Assembly: GCF_014652395.1 (NCBI RefSeq)
Contig: NZ_BMYS01000019.1
Span: 1 to 64,000, forward strand
From: Advenella faeciporci
Lineage (GTDB): Bacteria; Pseudomonadota; Gammaproteobacteria; Burkholderiales; Burkholderiaceae_B
DNA: 64,000 bases
Direction: 5' to 3'
The translations under genes were made by a program, and so were the position numbers. Position 1 is the first letter of the stretch, and the number at the start of each line of letters is the position of its first letter. The notes beneath the pieces are model-generated. The model did not search any database, was not told the origin of the DNA, and was given only the letters and a program-made list of their open reading frames with translations. This document shows positions 55,091-63,692 of the stretch, one piece after another.

Positions 55091-55874
55091 TTTCCGTATT
55101 GAACAATTGAGTTATATTTCTTTGGGTAACAATGGCAGGTCGTCTGTTTGCCAGACTTCTTCTGCGTTTTTTCTTTAGCAAGGGCCCGACAAGATGCATG
55201 CCGCGCGCCCTTTTTTCGGCTGAAAGCAGGTAGACGCCTCCGGCCACTGGCCACCAGCGGTCTCCGGCCCTGTTCATGAAGTCCCAGCGTTTAAGCCACT
55301 TTTCAGTTTGGCAGGCAGGAGTATAGCAGCCGAAATGGCCCCTATCGATGTCGAGGGATAATAATTTGAACCAGTCTTTCAGGCGACGGACCGAGACCAT
55401 GTTGCGGTTGGGAATGGGGATCCAGGGGTCCAGGAATGGCATGCCATTGCGAAGGCCCCATAAGCTGTTGGGATTGAAACCGGAAATGACAACCCGGCCT
55501 TCGTAAACCAGTACCCGTTCCACTTCCCGTAAAATCTGGTGCGGGTCTTGTGAGCACTCAAGAATATGTGGAAGGATGACCAGATCCAGGCTGCAATTGG
55601 GAAAGGGGAGTTGGTCCAGGCGGCCGTGAATGATTTTTGGCTGATCGGTCGATGTTACATTTTTTTTGGATTCATCCGTTAAAATCACTTTTGACCTGAT
55701 CCGGTTATTTCGCAGAAAATCCCACGCCGGCAAGCCAATTTGCAATGCATTGAAGCCAAATGCGTTGGCGACGATTTGATCAAATTTATCCGTTTCCCAA
55801 CGGATAACCGTTTGACCGGGATCAGTGTTCAGCCATTGCGTAAGGTTTAAAATCTGCGAATTGGTTTGTGTCAC
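55083..55874 (-). CDS. SAM-dependent methyltransferase-type protein (YafS-like)
   Basis: A 263-residue class I methyltransferase-fold protein. The SAM site is degenerate (FGFNALQIG, about 34-42), but the later [23 protein letters not shown] block is typical of type 11 methyltransferases. I choose the GTG at 55874 (VTQTNSQIL) with GAGGCAGGC ahead; the longer frame would run through the divergent gloB start. The position between gloB and rnhA is that of E. coli yafS. Substrate unknown. Confidence 0.85.
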   Translation of the reverse strand: MTQTNSQILNLTQWLNTDPGQTVIRWETDKFDQIVANAFGFNALQIGLPAWDFLRNNRIRSKVILTDESKKNVTSTDQPKIIHGRLDQLPFPNCSLDLVILPHILECSQDPHQILREVERVLVYEGRVVISGFNPNSLWGLRNGMPFLDPWIPIPNRNMVSVRRLKDWFKLLSLDIDRGHFGCYTPACQTEKWLKRWDFMNRAGDRWWPVAGGVYLLSAEKRARGMHLVGPLLKKKRRRSLANRRPAIVTQRNITQLFNTENG

Positions 55875-55925
55875 GCCTGCCTCGGGGTAAGTGTAGATAT
55901 TTCTTGGAACATTTAAGTATTGGAT

Positions 55926-56708
55926 ATGACCTGTAAAATTCTGCCCATCAGTGCCTTTAACGATAATTATATCTGGATAATTGTACAGGGTGACAATGCC
56001 GTGGTGATTGATCCCGGCCAGGCCGAACCGGTGCTTAAGGTGCTTCGGGCCCAAAACCTGAACTTGCGGGCCATTCTGGTCACCCATCATCATGCCGACC
56101 ATGTGGGGGGGATTGCCGGTTTGCGTGAGCACACATCTGCCAAAGTGTATGGCCCTGCCACTGAGTCTATTCCTTTTTGTGATGTGCCACTGCAGGAAGG
56201 CGACAGGATTGGCATAGACGGTTTTTCCTGGTCGCTTTCAGTCCTTGAGGTACCCGGGCATACTTTGGGGCATATTGCCTATTACGGCGATATCAATCCC
56301 AACGAACCCGTACTCTTTTGTGGTGATACCCTGTTTGCCACCGGTTGCGGCAGAATATTTGAAGGGAATTCTACGCAAATGTACCAAAGTATTGATAAAT
56401 TTAGGAAACTGCCGCAAAATACGCTGGTGTTTTGCGCTCATGAGTATACCTTGGGTAATATTGAGTGGGCGCTTGCGGTAGAGGAGAGCAATCCTGATTT
56501 ACAGCAGTGGTCACAAGAAGCCCGCGTCATCAGGAGCCAGCAAAAACCAACCGTTCCCACTACGGTCGGTCACGAACTTAAGACCAATCCGTTTATGCGG
56601 GTTGAGTGCGAATCTGTTATTAATGCAGCACAGGGCAAAGCCGGGCGCAGTTTGAATGCCCCCGATGAGGTATTTGCCGTGTTGCGCGATTGGAAGAATT
56701 CATTCTAG
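55926..56708 (+). CDS. gloB: Hydroxyacylglutathione hydrolase (glyoxalase II)
   Basis: A 260-residue metallo-beta-lactamase-fold enzyme that hydrolyses S-lactoylglutathione, the second step of methylglyoxal detoxification. Metal motif THHHADH (residues 53-59), further metal His in VPGHTLGH and Asp in LFCGDTLFATGCGR, and HEYTLGN are standard. I prefer the ATG at 55926 (MTCKILPISAFNDNY) to the TTG six bases earlier. It is divergent from the YafS-like gene, and mltD follows after eight bases, the same neighbours as in E. coli. Confidence 0.95.
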   Translation: MTCKILPISAFNDNYIWIIVQGDNAVVIDPGQAEPVLKVLRAQNLNLRAILVTHHHADHVGGIAGLREHTSAKVYGPATESIPFCDVPLQEGDRIGIDGFSWSLSVLEVPGHTLGHIAYYGDINPNEPVLFCGDTLFATGCGRIFEGNSTQMYQSIDKFRKLPQNTLVFCAHEYTLGNIEWALAVEESNPDLQQWSQEARVIRSQQKPTVPTTVGHELKTNPFMRVECESVINAAQGKAGRSLNAPDEVFAVLRDWKNSF

Positions 56709-56716
56709 GGATACTC

Positions 56717-58369
56717 ATGAAATTAGTTAAGCTTGCCGTTATAGCTTCAGTTGTTGTTTTAACCGGGTGTGCATCCTCCGGCAATTCTTCCAAAAATTAT
56801 TCTTCCTCAAATGGGCAGCAAAAAGATGTTTGGGAAAGAATCCGCAAAGGGCTAAAGATGCCCGATCTGCAAGATGACAGGGTTGAATACTGGACCAATT
56901 ACTATGCGGCCCGTCCTGCTTCCGTGCAAATAATGGCGCAGCGCTCAAGCAAGTATATTCACTATATTACCCAGGAACTGGAAAGACGCAATATGCCCAC
57001 TGAACTGGCTTTGTTGCCGTTTGTTGAAAGTGCCTATAATGCGAAAGCGGTTTCCAGTGCCAAAGCGGCCGGTCTGTGGCAATTCATTCCAAGTACGGGC
57101 ACGCATTACAACTTGACGCAAGACTGGTGGAAAGACGAAAGACGGGATCCGGTCCAGTCTACCCATGCCGCGCTAAATTACCTTTCTTATCTGCACGGTT
57201 TTCAGGATAATGACTGGCATTTGGCCCTGGCTTCTTACAATTGGGGAGAGGGTGCGGTTAAACGTGCCCGTGACCGTAATGCCAATACGGGTCTTGGCAC
57301 CGACTACCTGTCCCTGAGAATGCCCAAGGAAACGCGCGATTATGTTCCCAAGTTACAGGCTTTCGAAAACATCATAAGAAACCCCGCCCGTTATGGTATT
57401 AAACTGCCTCATGTGGCAGACCAGCCTTATTTCGAGAAGGTCAGTAACACCCATGACATTGATCTGGACGTTGCGGCCCGACTGGCCGAGATTTCCGTTG
57501 AGGAATTTCGTGAACTGAATCCATCGTTCCAGAGAAATGTATTGCTGGACGAGCACGCTTCGCAAATTCTGTTGCCCAAACATAAAGTGACTGCCTTCAA
57601 GCGTAATCTTAAAAATTACCAGGGAGAACTCTCGGCGTGGGAAGGTTATACCCCTGCTCCGGGCGAGTCCCTGGCAAGTATTGCAGACAAATACGGCATT
57701 TCCCTGGACAAGTTGAAGTCGCTGAATGGTTATGGTCCAAAGCAATCGGTTGCCCTGTCTTCCAGAACCCTGATGGTGCCACGCAATTCGGGCGCCCCTG
57801 CCGGCATTACGCCTAACGACATCATGGCACCTGCCATTAACACGGCAGCACCGGCCATGCTGGCCAGTAATGACAATGTAGCAAGGGCTTCCGCCACATC
57901 ACCTGCCCGGGTTTCTGCGCCGGCACCTTCGCCTGCGCTTAATAACAGGCCCGTCATGGCTTCTGCATCTGCAGTAAGCGTTGATCCTTTGGCCGATATC
58001 ATTTACTCAAGAAGCAACAACGCCGGATTAACGGCTGGTGTGCGTGCCGTTCCGGTAGCGGCCTCAAGTACCGCCGTTTCTGCGGCAGCGTCACGGTCTG
58101 CGGTGTATAAACGGCCAGCTGTGGAAGTGGCCGTCAAAGCCACTGCCAAGCCTGCCGTACGCACGGCTTCTTTAACCAAGCCGGCTCCAAAAGCCGACGC
58201 AAAGAAAAAGGTATCTGTTCACAAAGTGGCCAAGGGAGACACACTTTACTCTCTGGCAAAACGTTATAATACGTCGGTTCAAGATTTGAAAGCGTTGAAT
58301 AACATGAGTAATACAGCCCTGAAACCAGGGGTGTCGTTACGTATTCCCGGAGCAGGAAGCCGAGGCTAG
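56717..58369 (+). CDS. mltD: Membrane-bound lytic murein transglycosylase D (LysM-containing)
   Basis: A 550-residue lipoprotein. Lipobox VLTGC (Cys18), transglycosylase domain (about 85-210) with catalytic Glu104 in LLPFVESAYN and the SLT phrase AGLWQFIPSTG, a LysM-like repeat (about 310-365), a long Ala/Pro/Ser-rich linker (about 375-495) and a C-terminal LysM (about 500-545; HKVAKGDTLYSLAKRYN). It cuts peptidoglycan from the outer membrane's inner face. It begins eight bases after gloB and ends at a terminator. Confidence 0.94.
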   Translation: MKLVKLAVIASVVVLTGCASSGNSSKNYSSSNGQQKDVWERIRKGLKMPDLQDDRVEYWTNYYAARPASVQIMAQRSSKYIHYITQELERRNMPTELALLPFVESAYNAKAVSSAKAAGLWQFIPSTGTHYNLTQDWWKDERRDPVQSTHAALNYLSYLHGFQDNDWHLALASYNWGEGAVKRARDRNANTGLGTDYLSLRMPKETRDYVPKLQAFENIIRNPARYGIKLPHVADQPYFEKVSNTHDIDLDVAARLAEISVEEFRELNPSFQRNVLLDEHASQILLPKHKVTAFKRNLKNYQGELSAWEGYTPAPGESLASIADKYGISLDKLKSLNGYGPKQSVALSSRTLMVPRNSGAPAGITPNDIMAPAINTAAPAMLASNDNVARASATSPARVSAPAPSPALNNRPVMASASAVSVDPLADIIYSRSNNAGLTAGVRAVPVAASSTAVSAAASRSAVYKRPAVEVAVKATAKPAVRTASLTKPAPKADAKKKVSVHKVAKGDTLYSLAKRYNTSVQDLKALNNMSNTALKPGVSLRIPGAGSRG

Positions 58370-58400
58370 GCCAGGCTGAACCGCTAAATTTTCAAGATGA

Positions 58401-58437
58401 AAATTGCGTAATACTTTCAGGTTACGCAATTTTTTTT
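58401..58437 (+). terminator. Intrinsic terminator after mltD
   Basis: AAATTGCGTAA, loop TACTTTCAGG, TTACGCAATTT and more Ts: a perfect 11-base stem with a long T run, 31 bases after the mltD stop. Confidence 0.92.
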
Positions 58438-58442
58438 ATAAT
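58415..58442 (+). promoter_or_regulatory. Candidate promoter of fabI
   Basis: A TATAAT at 58437-58442 follows TTTCAG by 16 bases. The -35 part lies inside the mltD terminator stem. The fabI ATG is 32 bases downstream. The -10 is convincing, the -35 weak. Confidence 0.4.
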
Positions 58443-58473
58443 AATTCCGTTTTGCAAAATAGGATAAGAAACA

Positions 58474-59256
58474 ATGGGTTTTCTTGCAAATAAAAGAGTC
58501 CTGGTCACAGGCGTCATTTCCAATCGCTCCATTGCATATGGCATTGCACGTGCCTGTCATCAGCAAGGTGCCGAATTGGCGTTCACCTATGTCGGAGACC
58601 GTTTTAAAGACCGTGTCACGGAATTTGCCGCTGATTTTGGCAGCAATATCGTGATTCCCTGCGATGTTTCCGCTGATGAAAATATTGATGCCGCGTTTGC
58701 CGAGCTGGCAAAGCACTGGGACGGTCTTGATGGTCTTGTGCACTCTATAGGATTTGCACCCAGGGAAGCCATTGCCGGCAATTTTCTGGAGGGCATCACC
58801 CGTGAGAATTTCCGTATTGCCCATGATATTTCGGCTTACAGCTTTCCTGCCATGGCAAGGGCTGCGTTACCGTTGCTGCAGGCACGCAAGGGTTCTGTAC
58901 TTACCATGACTTACCTGGGGGCAGAAAAATCCATCCCCAATTACAATACCATGGGTCTGGCTAAAGCTTCCCTTGAAGCCAGTGTCCGTTATCTGGCCAG
59001 CGCCTTGGGCGAGCAAGGTATCCGTTCCAACGCGATTTCCGCCGGTCCCATCAAAACATTGGCAGCCAGTGGTATCAAGGATTTTTCGGTTATTCTGAAC
59101 TTTGTTGAAAAACATGCTCCCTTGCGCCGCAACGTTACTATCGAAGACGTTGGTAATACCGCAGCCTTCCTGCTGTCAGAATTGGCGGCAGGCATTACCG
59201 GTCAGGTGGTGCACGTTGATGCCGGCTTCTCGGCAGTCGTGCCAGGCATGGCTTAA
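58474..59256 (+). CDS. fabI: Enoyl-[acyl-carrier-protein] reductase FabI
   Basis: A 260-residue NADH-dependent SDR that does the last step of each fatty-acid elongation round. The FabI cofactor pattern [15 protein letters not shown] (about 11-25), HSIGFAP (about 90-96) and the catalytic Tyr157-x6-Lys164 pair (NYNTMGLAK) match E. coli FabI (Tyr156/Lys163). This is the classic triclosan-target type. It is followed 26 bases later by the dnaQ-like gene. Confidence 0.96.
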   Translation: MGFLANKRVLVTGVISNRSIAYGIARACHQQGAELAFTYVGDRFKDRVTEFAADFGSNIVIPCDVSADENIDAAFAELAKHWDGLDGLVHSIGFAPREAIAGNFLEGITRENFRIAHDISAYSFPAMARAALPLLQARKGSVLTMTYLGAEKSIPNYNTMGLAKASLEASVRYLASALGEQGIRSNAISAGPIKTLAASGIKDFSVILNFVEKHAPLRRNVTIEDVGNTAAFLLSELAAGITGQVVHVDAGFSAVVPGMA

Positions 59257-59282
59257 TTGTTTTTTTGCGGGGTTGTAAAATA

Positions 59283-59987
59283 ATGCGTCAGATTATTCTT
59301 GATACCGAAACCACTGGCCTTGATCCTGATCAGGGCGACCGCGTTGTTGAGCTGGGGTGTGTAGAGGTTGTTAACCGGGAGTTAACCGGGAATAACCTGC
59401 ATCTTTATTTCAACCCCGACCGGGACAGTTCCCCCGAGGCTTTGGCGGTTCATGGACTGACAACCGAATTTTTGTCCCGGCACAACCGTTTCAAGGATGA
59501 GGCGCAGCGTATTGCCGCCTACCTGGAAGGCGCCGAAATTATCATTCATAACGCAGCCTTCGATACCAAATTCCTGAATGCCGAGTTTGCCCGGGCAGGC
59601 ATGCCCACTGTCAATAGCATTGCCGGTCTTATTACCGATACCCTGGCCATGGCGCGGGAACGATTCCCCGGCAAGCGCAATAACCTTGACGTGCTTTGCG
59701 AACGTTTTGATATTTCCAACAAACATCGTATTTTGCATGGTGCCTTGCTGGATGCCGAGCTGTTGGCTGAAGTCTGGTTGGCCATGACACGCGGCCAGTT
59801 TGGCTTGTTGATAGAAGAAGCGGGTGAACAGGGCACACAAAAAAAAACGGCAGACAGACTGGCGCTGGATACGCTGATATTGCCGGTTGTCAGGCCCTCA
59901 GACCCAGAGTTGCTGGCGCATCAGGAATACCTGGATGCCCTGGATAAAACCGCCGGAAAAACCTGTTTATGGCGTGAGCTTGCCTAG
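59283..59987 (+). CDS. dnaQ: DNA polymerase III epsilon subunit (3'-5' proofreading exonuclease)
   Basis: A 234-residue DnaQ (E. coli 243). The exonuclease residues are complete: Asp7 and Glu9 (ILDTETTG), Asp94 (HNAAFDTKF), His152 and Asp157 (LHGALLDAELL). It edits replication errors as part of the polymerase III core. The C-terminal tail (about 185-234) would bind the polymerase subunit. The ATG at 59283 is preferred over an upstream TTG. It overlaps the convergent GNAT gene by four bases. In E. coli dnaQ sits beside rnhA; here gloB, mltD and fabI lie between. Confidence 0.95.
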   Translation: MRQIILDTETTGLDPDQGDRVVELGCVEVVNRELTGNNLHLYFNPDRDSSPEALAVHGLTTEFLSRHNRFKDEAQRIAAYLEGAEIIIHNAAFDTKFLNAEFARAGMPTVNSIAGLITDTLAMARERFPGKRNNLDVLCERFDISNKHRILHGALLDAELLAEVWLAMTRGQFGLLIEEAGEQGTQKKTADRLALDTLILPVVRPSDPELLAHQEYLDALDKTAGKTCLWRELA

Positions 59988-60526
59988 TTTACCTCTTTGG
60001 GTAACGTGTGGCCGCCTTCGCCTATTTCACGCTGCATCAAGACCGTATCAATCCATCTGTTATGTTTGAAGCCCGTGTTGGGCTGTATGCCAGTCAGGGT
60101 AAATCCGTGACGCTTGTGCAGATTGATGGAGGCCAGGTTTTCAGTGCCGCCAATAACCGCGATCATCTGGCGCCATGGTCCTTGTTCACAATGTCTGATG
60201 AGCGCCGTTAACAGTTGGCTGCCAATTCCTTTTTGTCCCATGTCATGACGCAGATAGATGCTGTTTTCTACCGTGAAGCGATAGGCAATGCGTGGGCGGT
60301 ATGCCGATGCATAACAATAGCCAACCACTTCATTGTTTTGCAGGGCAACCAGATAGGGATATCCGGCAGCGATGACCTTGTCATAACGCTGGCGTATTTC
60401 GGCCACATCGGGAACCGTTTCTTCGAAGGTGGCCATGCCGTAAAGGACATGATGGGCATAAATGGACTGAATGGCGGTTATATCACTGGCCTGTGCCGGG
60501 CGGATGTGGCAGGTATCTGCTTGCAT
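59984..60526 (-). CDS. GNAT N-acetyltransferase (phosphinothricin acetyltransferase-like)
   Basis: A 180-residue GNAT-fold enzyme with acetyl-CoA motif MGQKGIGSQLL (about 95-105) and the family phrases YGMATFEE, VGYCYASAYRPR and YRFTVENSIYL of the Pat/MnaT group. Members acetylate methionine sulfoximine or sulfone and phosphinothricin. The natural substrate here is unknown. It runs toward dnaQ and overlaps its stop. Confidence 0.9.
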   Translation of the reverse strand: MQADTCHIRPAQASDITAIQSIYAHHVLYGMATFEETVPDVAEIRQRYDKVIAAGYPYLVALQNNEVVGYCYASAYRPRIAYRFTVENSIYLRHDMGQKGIGSQLLTALIRHCEQGPWRQMIAVIGGTENLASINLHKRHGFTLTGIQPNTGFKHNRWIDTVLMQREIGEGGHTLPKEVN

Positions 60527-60559
60527 GATGAATCTGGGGGGTAAATTGAAAAATAATTG

Positions 60560-60587
60560 TTTACAATCAAATAAACTAGCATAAAAT
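60560..60587 (+). promoter_or_regulatory. Candidate sigma-70 promoter
   Basis: TTTACA, 16 bases, TAAAAT, about 70 bases upstream of the DUF442-type gene at 60657. Hexamers and spacing are good. Confidence 0.55.
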
Positions 60588-60656
60588 CAGATAACCGAAA
60601 AGGATAAAGAGTACGATATCTTTATGTCCTTCAAACAGTTTATTGAAGAGGAATTC

Positions 60657-61001
60657 ATGTCAACACCTTTTATATCATTAAGTGATACCGTTGCCGTCGC
60701 ACCCCAGTTAAGCGCCAGTGACATGGCGGCTGTCAAGGCGGCCGGTTTCAACAGTGTTATCATCAACCGTCCCGATCTTGAAGGTGGCGACACCCAGCCT
60801 CTTTCAGCCGAGATCATCAAGGCCGGGCAAGAGGCTGGCCTTACCGTGGTGTACCAGCCTGTAGTCAGTGGGGCAATGACCCAGGAAAATGTTAACCAGT
60901 TTCAAGAGTACCTGGAAACCTTGCCAACGCCTATCCTTGCTTTTTGCCGTACCGGAACCCGTTGTACGCATTTGTACAATGCTGCCAAACAAACATCCTA
61001 G
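60657..61001 (+). CDS. TIGR01244/DUF442-type phosphatase-fold sulfurtransferase protein
   Basis: A 114-residue protein of the DUF442 (beta-lactamase-hydrolase-like N-terminal) family. It has a protein-tyrosine-phosphatase fold with the active loop CRTGTR in FCRTGTRC near the C-terminus. Such domains occur fused or next to persulfide dioxygenases and rhodaneses, hence the sulfurtransferase label; catalysis is not proven. GAGGAATTC precedes the ATG at 60657. A universal stress protein gene follows 18 bases later. Confidence 0.83.
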   Translation: MSTPFISLSDTVAVAPQLSASDMAAVKAAGFNSVIINRPDLEGGDTQPLSAEIIKAGQEAGLTVVYQPVVSGAMTQENVNQFQEYLETLPTPILAFCRTGTRCTHLYNAAKQTS

Positions 61002-61019
61002 TCCAAAGGAGCTTACTTT

Positions 61020-61481
61020 ATGTATAAAAAAATATTGCTGCCTATCGATGGTTCAGAAATTTCTGCTCAAGCCGCTAACTCCGGCATTAGTTTTGCCCGG
61101 CAAATTGGTGCTGAAATCGTTACCATCAATGTAACCCAGCCCTTTTCAACACTGATTGGTTTTGATGGCATGGCTGCGTCATACGCCATTTCCGATGGCG
61201 ATTACGAAGAGGCAGCTAAAAAAGAAGCACAGGAATATCTGAAACCTGTTCTTGAGCGGGCCGAAACGGCAGGGGTTAAGGCAACGTCTGTCATTACCTC
61301 CAATTACAGTGTGGCCGATGGAATTGTGGAAGCTGCCAAAGAGCATAATTGTGATCTTATTTATATTGCCAGTCACGGCCGCAGCGGTTTATCCCGCTTG
61401 TTGCTGGGCAGCGTAACTGTCAAGGTGTTGTCTTTGGCCCATACCTCGGTTCTGGTTTATCGCGTCAAGGAAAGCAGCTAG
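61020..61481 (+). CDS. Universal stress protein (UspA family)
   Basis: A 153-residue Usp-fold protein: MYKKILLPIDGSE at the N-terminus, the ATP-site phrase ASHGRSGLSRLLLGSV (about 120-135), and a final strand TSVLVYRV. The GSV loop suggests an ATP-binding subtype. It is co-transcribed with the DUF442-type gene and ends at a strong terminator. Confidence 0.93.
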   Translation: MYKKILLPIDGSEISAQAANSGISFARQIGAEIVTINVTQPFSTLIGFDGMAASYAISDGDYEEAAKKEAQEYLKPVLERAETAGVKATSVITSNYSVADGIVEAAKEHNCDLIYIASHGRSGLSRLLLGSVTVKVLSLAHTSVLVYRVKESS

Positions 61482-61502
61482 TCTTTAAGTCATTTTTTTG
61501 TA

Positions 61503-61544
61503 AAAAACCGCCTTATTCCATAAATCGGGATAAGGCGGTTTTTG
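61503..61544. terminator. Intrinsic terminator after the universal stress gene
   Basis: AAAAACCGCCTTATTCC, loop ATAAATC, GGGATAAGGCGGTTTTT: a near-perfect 17-base stem with A and T runs. Confidence 0.93.
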
Positions 61545-61623
61545 TTTCCTGGCACATTTGTTTTTTTTCAAGGCATGTAGTGATACACTTTCTTTTCATA
61601 CAGGCTTATTTCAAGGAGAAGTC

Positions 61624-62130
61624 ATGACGATTAAAATTGGTGATAAAGTTCCAGACGGTACACTAACAGAATTCATTGAAACCGCTTCCGAGGGATGCTC
61701 CCTGGGGCCAAATGCTTTCAAGGTGTCCGAGCTGGTCAAGGGCAAGAAAATTGCCCTGTTTGCAGTCCCCGGTGCCTTCACGCCCACCTGCTCTGCCCAG
61801 CATCTGCCGGGGTATATTGAACTGGAAAGCCAACTCAAGGCCAAGGGTATTGATGAAATCTGGTGTGTTGCGGTCAATGATGCATTTGTCATGGGCGCCT
61901 GGGGACGGGAGCAGAATGCACAGGGTAAAGTACGCATGTTTGCCGATGGATCGGCAACATGGACCAAAGCCATGGGTCTTGATCTTGATCTGGTTGACAA
62001 GGGCCTGGGGGTGCGTTCACGCCGCTATTCAGCGGTATTGGATGATGGAGTGGTTACCCTTCTTAATCTTGAAGAAGGTGGCGGCTATGAAGTGAGTGAT
62101 GCGAACACATTGCTGTCCCAGTTAGGCTAG
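61624..62130 (+). CDS. Peroxiredoxin, Prx5 type
   Basis: A 168-residue peroxiredoxin of the Prx5/AhpE-like group. The peroxidatic Cys56 sits in VPGAFTPTCSAQHLPGY, the family signature; further markers are WCVAVNDAFVMGAW and LGVRSRRYSAVLDDG. It reduces hydrogen peroxide and organic peroxides in the cytoplasm, usually with glutathione/glutaredoxin. AAGGAG precedes the ATG at 61624, 42 codons into a spurious longer frame is not needed. It is a single-gene unit. Confidence 0.94.
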   Translation: MTIKIGDKVPDGTLTEFIETASEGCSLGPNAFKVSELVKGKKIALFAVPGAFTPTCSAQHLPGYIELESQLKAKGIDEIWCVAVNDAFVMGAWGREQNAQGKVRMFADGSATWTKAMGLDLDLVDKGLGVRSRRYSAVLDDGVVTLLNLEEGGGYEVSDANTLLSQLG

Positions 62131-62146
62131 TTTTTTTGTTTTTCAT

Positions 62147-62174
62147 AAGGTCCCTGCGTTGGCAGGGACCTTTT
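62147..62174. terminator. Intrinsic terminator after the peroxiredoxin gene
   Basis: AAGGTCCCTGC, loop GTTG, GCAGGGACCTTTT: a perfect 11-base stem followed by Ts. Confidence 0.92.
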
Positions 62175-62208
62175 CCTGTTCTGGATTGCGGATTGCAGGT
62201 GTCTGGGT

Positions 62209-63651
62209 ATGATTTCACTGTTTTTGTCTTTTTTGTCGCTTTACACTGCAATTCTTTTCCTGTCTCTGGGTACGGGTTTGTTCAACACGTACATCGCGCT
62301 ATTTCTTACGCAGAACAATGTCAGTGAGGTTTGGGTGGGCCTGCTGATGGCAGCCTATTATACGGGGCTTGTTCTGGGCGCGCGCACCGGGCACAAGCTG
62401 ATTGTCTATGTAGGGCATATACGGGCTTATGCCATTGCGGCAGCCATCGTGGCTATTATGGTTTTAATGCAAACCATTGTGTCAAATATCACATTGTGGC
62501 TGTTTTTTCGGGTTGTCGTGGGTATGGCCATGGTCACACAGTACATGATTCTTGAAAGCTGGCTGAATGATCAGTCTGATTCGACAACGCGCGGCAGTAT
62601 ATTCTCTTTTTACATGATTATGTCCAGTCTTGGGCTGGTGTTGGGGCAGGCTTCAATTTCCGTTTTTCCGTCATTGGACCATACGCCGCTTATTGTGGTT
62701 GCCATTGCAACGGCCCTTTGCCTTATTCCTGTTGCCATGACACGCCGGGTTCATCCGGTCATCCATTCGCAGGCACCCATTAAGTTTCAGGTGTTTATCA
62801 GGCTAGTGCCCATGTCCATGTTTATTCTGTTTATGGCGGGCTGTATTACCGGCACTTTTTACAGTCTGGCGCCCGTATATGGCATTAAGCTGGGCTTGGA
62901 TACCAACCAGATTGCCATGTTCCTGTCTGTTTGTGTGATGGCCGGCGTGCTGTTCCAGTGGCCAATGGGGTGGCTGTCCGATCGGGTCGACCGGGTCAAA
63001 CTGATCGGCATTAATGTTTTTCTGCTAACCCTGGTTACGATTCCTTTATATGGATATTGGTCGGTTTCGTTTCCTTTGGTGCTGCTGCTGGTGGCGATTG
63101 TAGGTATTTTGCAATTTACCATTTATCCCTTGGCGATTGCTTTTGCCAACGACCACGTGGAACCGGGGTTACGGGTCGGTTTAAGTGGCGTTTTGCTCAT
63201 GGTTTACGGAGTAGGTGCTGGCCTGGGGCCCGTTGTGGCCGGCAAACTGATGGATGTGGGTGGTGCGGGGATGTTCTACATTTTTACATCCGCCTGTGCG
63301 TTTATCTTGACTCTGTTTATCAGCCGTCAAAAAGTATCCGGTAAATATCGTGTCCAGCAAGAGCCTTTTGTACCTATGCCTGTAGATATTCAGCCTGCTC
63401 CGGCCGTCCTGGAGCTGGATCCGCGCGTTGATCGCAGTATTGATATTTCTGCAGATGAAGCGAAAATGGAAGAGGTAATCGAACAGTTAAAAGCAGATGA
63501 GAAACAGGAAAGACTTGAGGCAGTTGTTCCGGCGGCTGATGGGCAGGATGGTGCGCAACGGGAAGAGGTGCTGTTGGCTGAGCCGGCCGGGGATGTTGCG
63601 GCTGAAACTGAAATCTTGAGTGACAGCAAACTGCGACCTGCTGAACCTTAA
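62209..63651 (+). CDS. MFS transporter (YcaD-like) with acidic C-terminal tail
   Basis: A 480-residue major facilitator with 12 membrane helices over about residues 5-370. It has the YcaD-type phrases NNVSEVWVGLLMAAYYTGL, ESWLND and WPMGWLSDRVDR. After the last helix come about 100 hydrophilic residues rich in Glu, Asp and Ala (ADEAKMEEVIEQLKADEKQE), predicted partly as a cytoplasmic coiled coil. Such a long tail is unusual in the family. The substrate is unknown. It is transcribed alone, toward the EamA gene. Confidence 0.87.
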   Translation: MISLFLSFLSLYTAILFLSLGTGLFNTYIALFLTQNNVSEVWVGLLMAAYYTGLVLGARTGHKLIVYVGHIRAYAIAAAIVAIMVLMQTIVSNITLWLFFRVVVGMAMVTQYMILESWLNDQSDSTTRGSIFSFYMIMSSLGLVLGQASISVFPSLDHTPLIVVAIATALCLIPVAMTRRVHPVIHSQAPIKFQVFIRLVPMSMFILFMAGCITGTFYSLAPVYGIKLGLDTNQIAMFLSVCVMAGVLFQWPMGWLSDRVDRVKLIGINVFLLTLVTIPLYGYWSVSFPLVLLLVAIVGILQFTIYPLAIAFANDHVEPGLRVGLSGVLLMVYGVGAGLGPVVAGKLMDVGGAGMFYIFTSACAFILTLFISRQKVSGKYRVQQEPFVPMPVDIQPAPAVLELDPRVDRSIDISADEAKMEEVIEQLKADEKQERLEAVVPAADGQDGAQREEVLLAEPAGDVAAETEILSDSKLRPAEP

Positions 63652-63692
63652 CTCAAGGAAGCCCCGCGGGTTGGCGAGGCTTCGCAAGTGTT

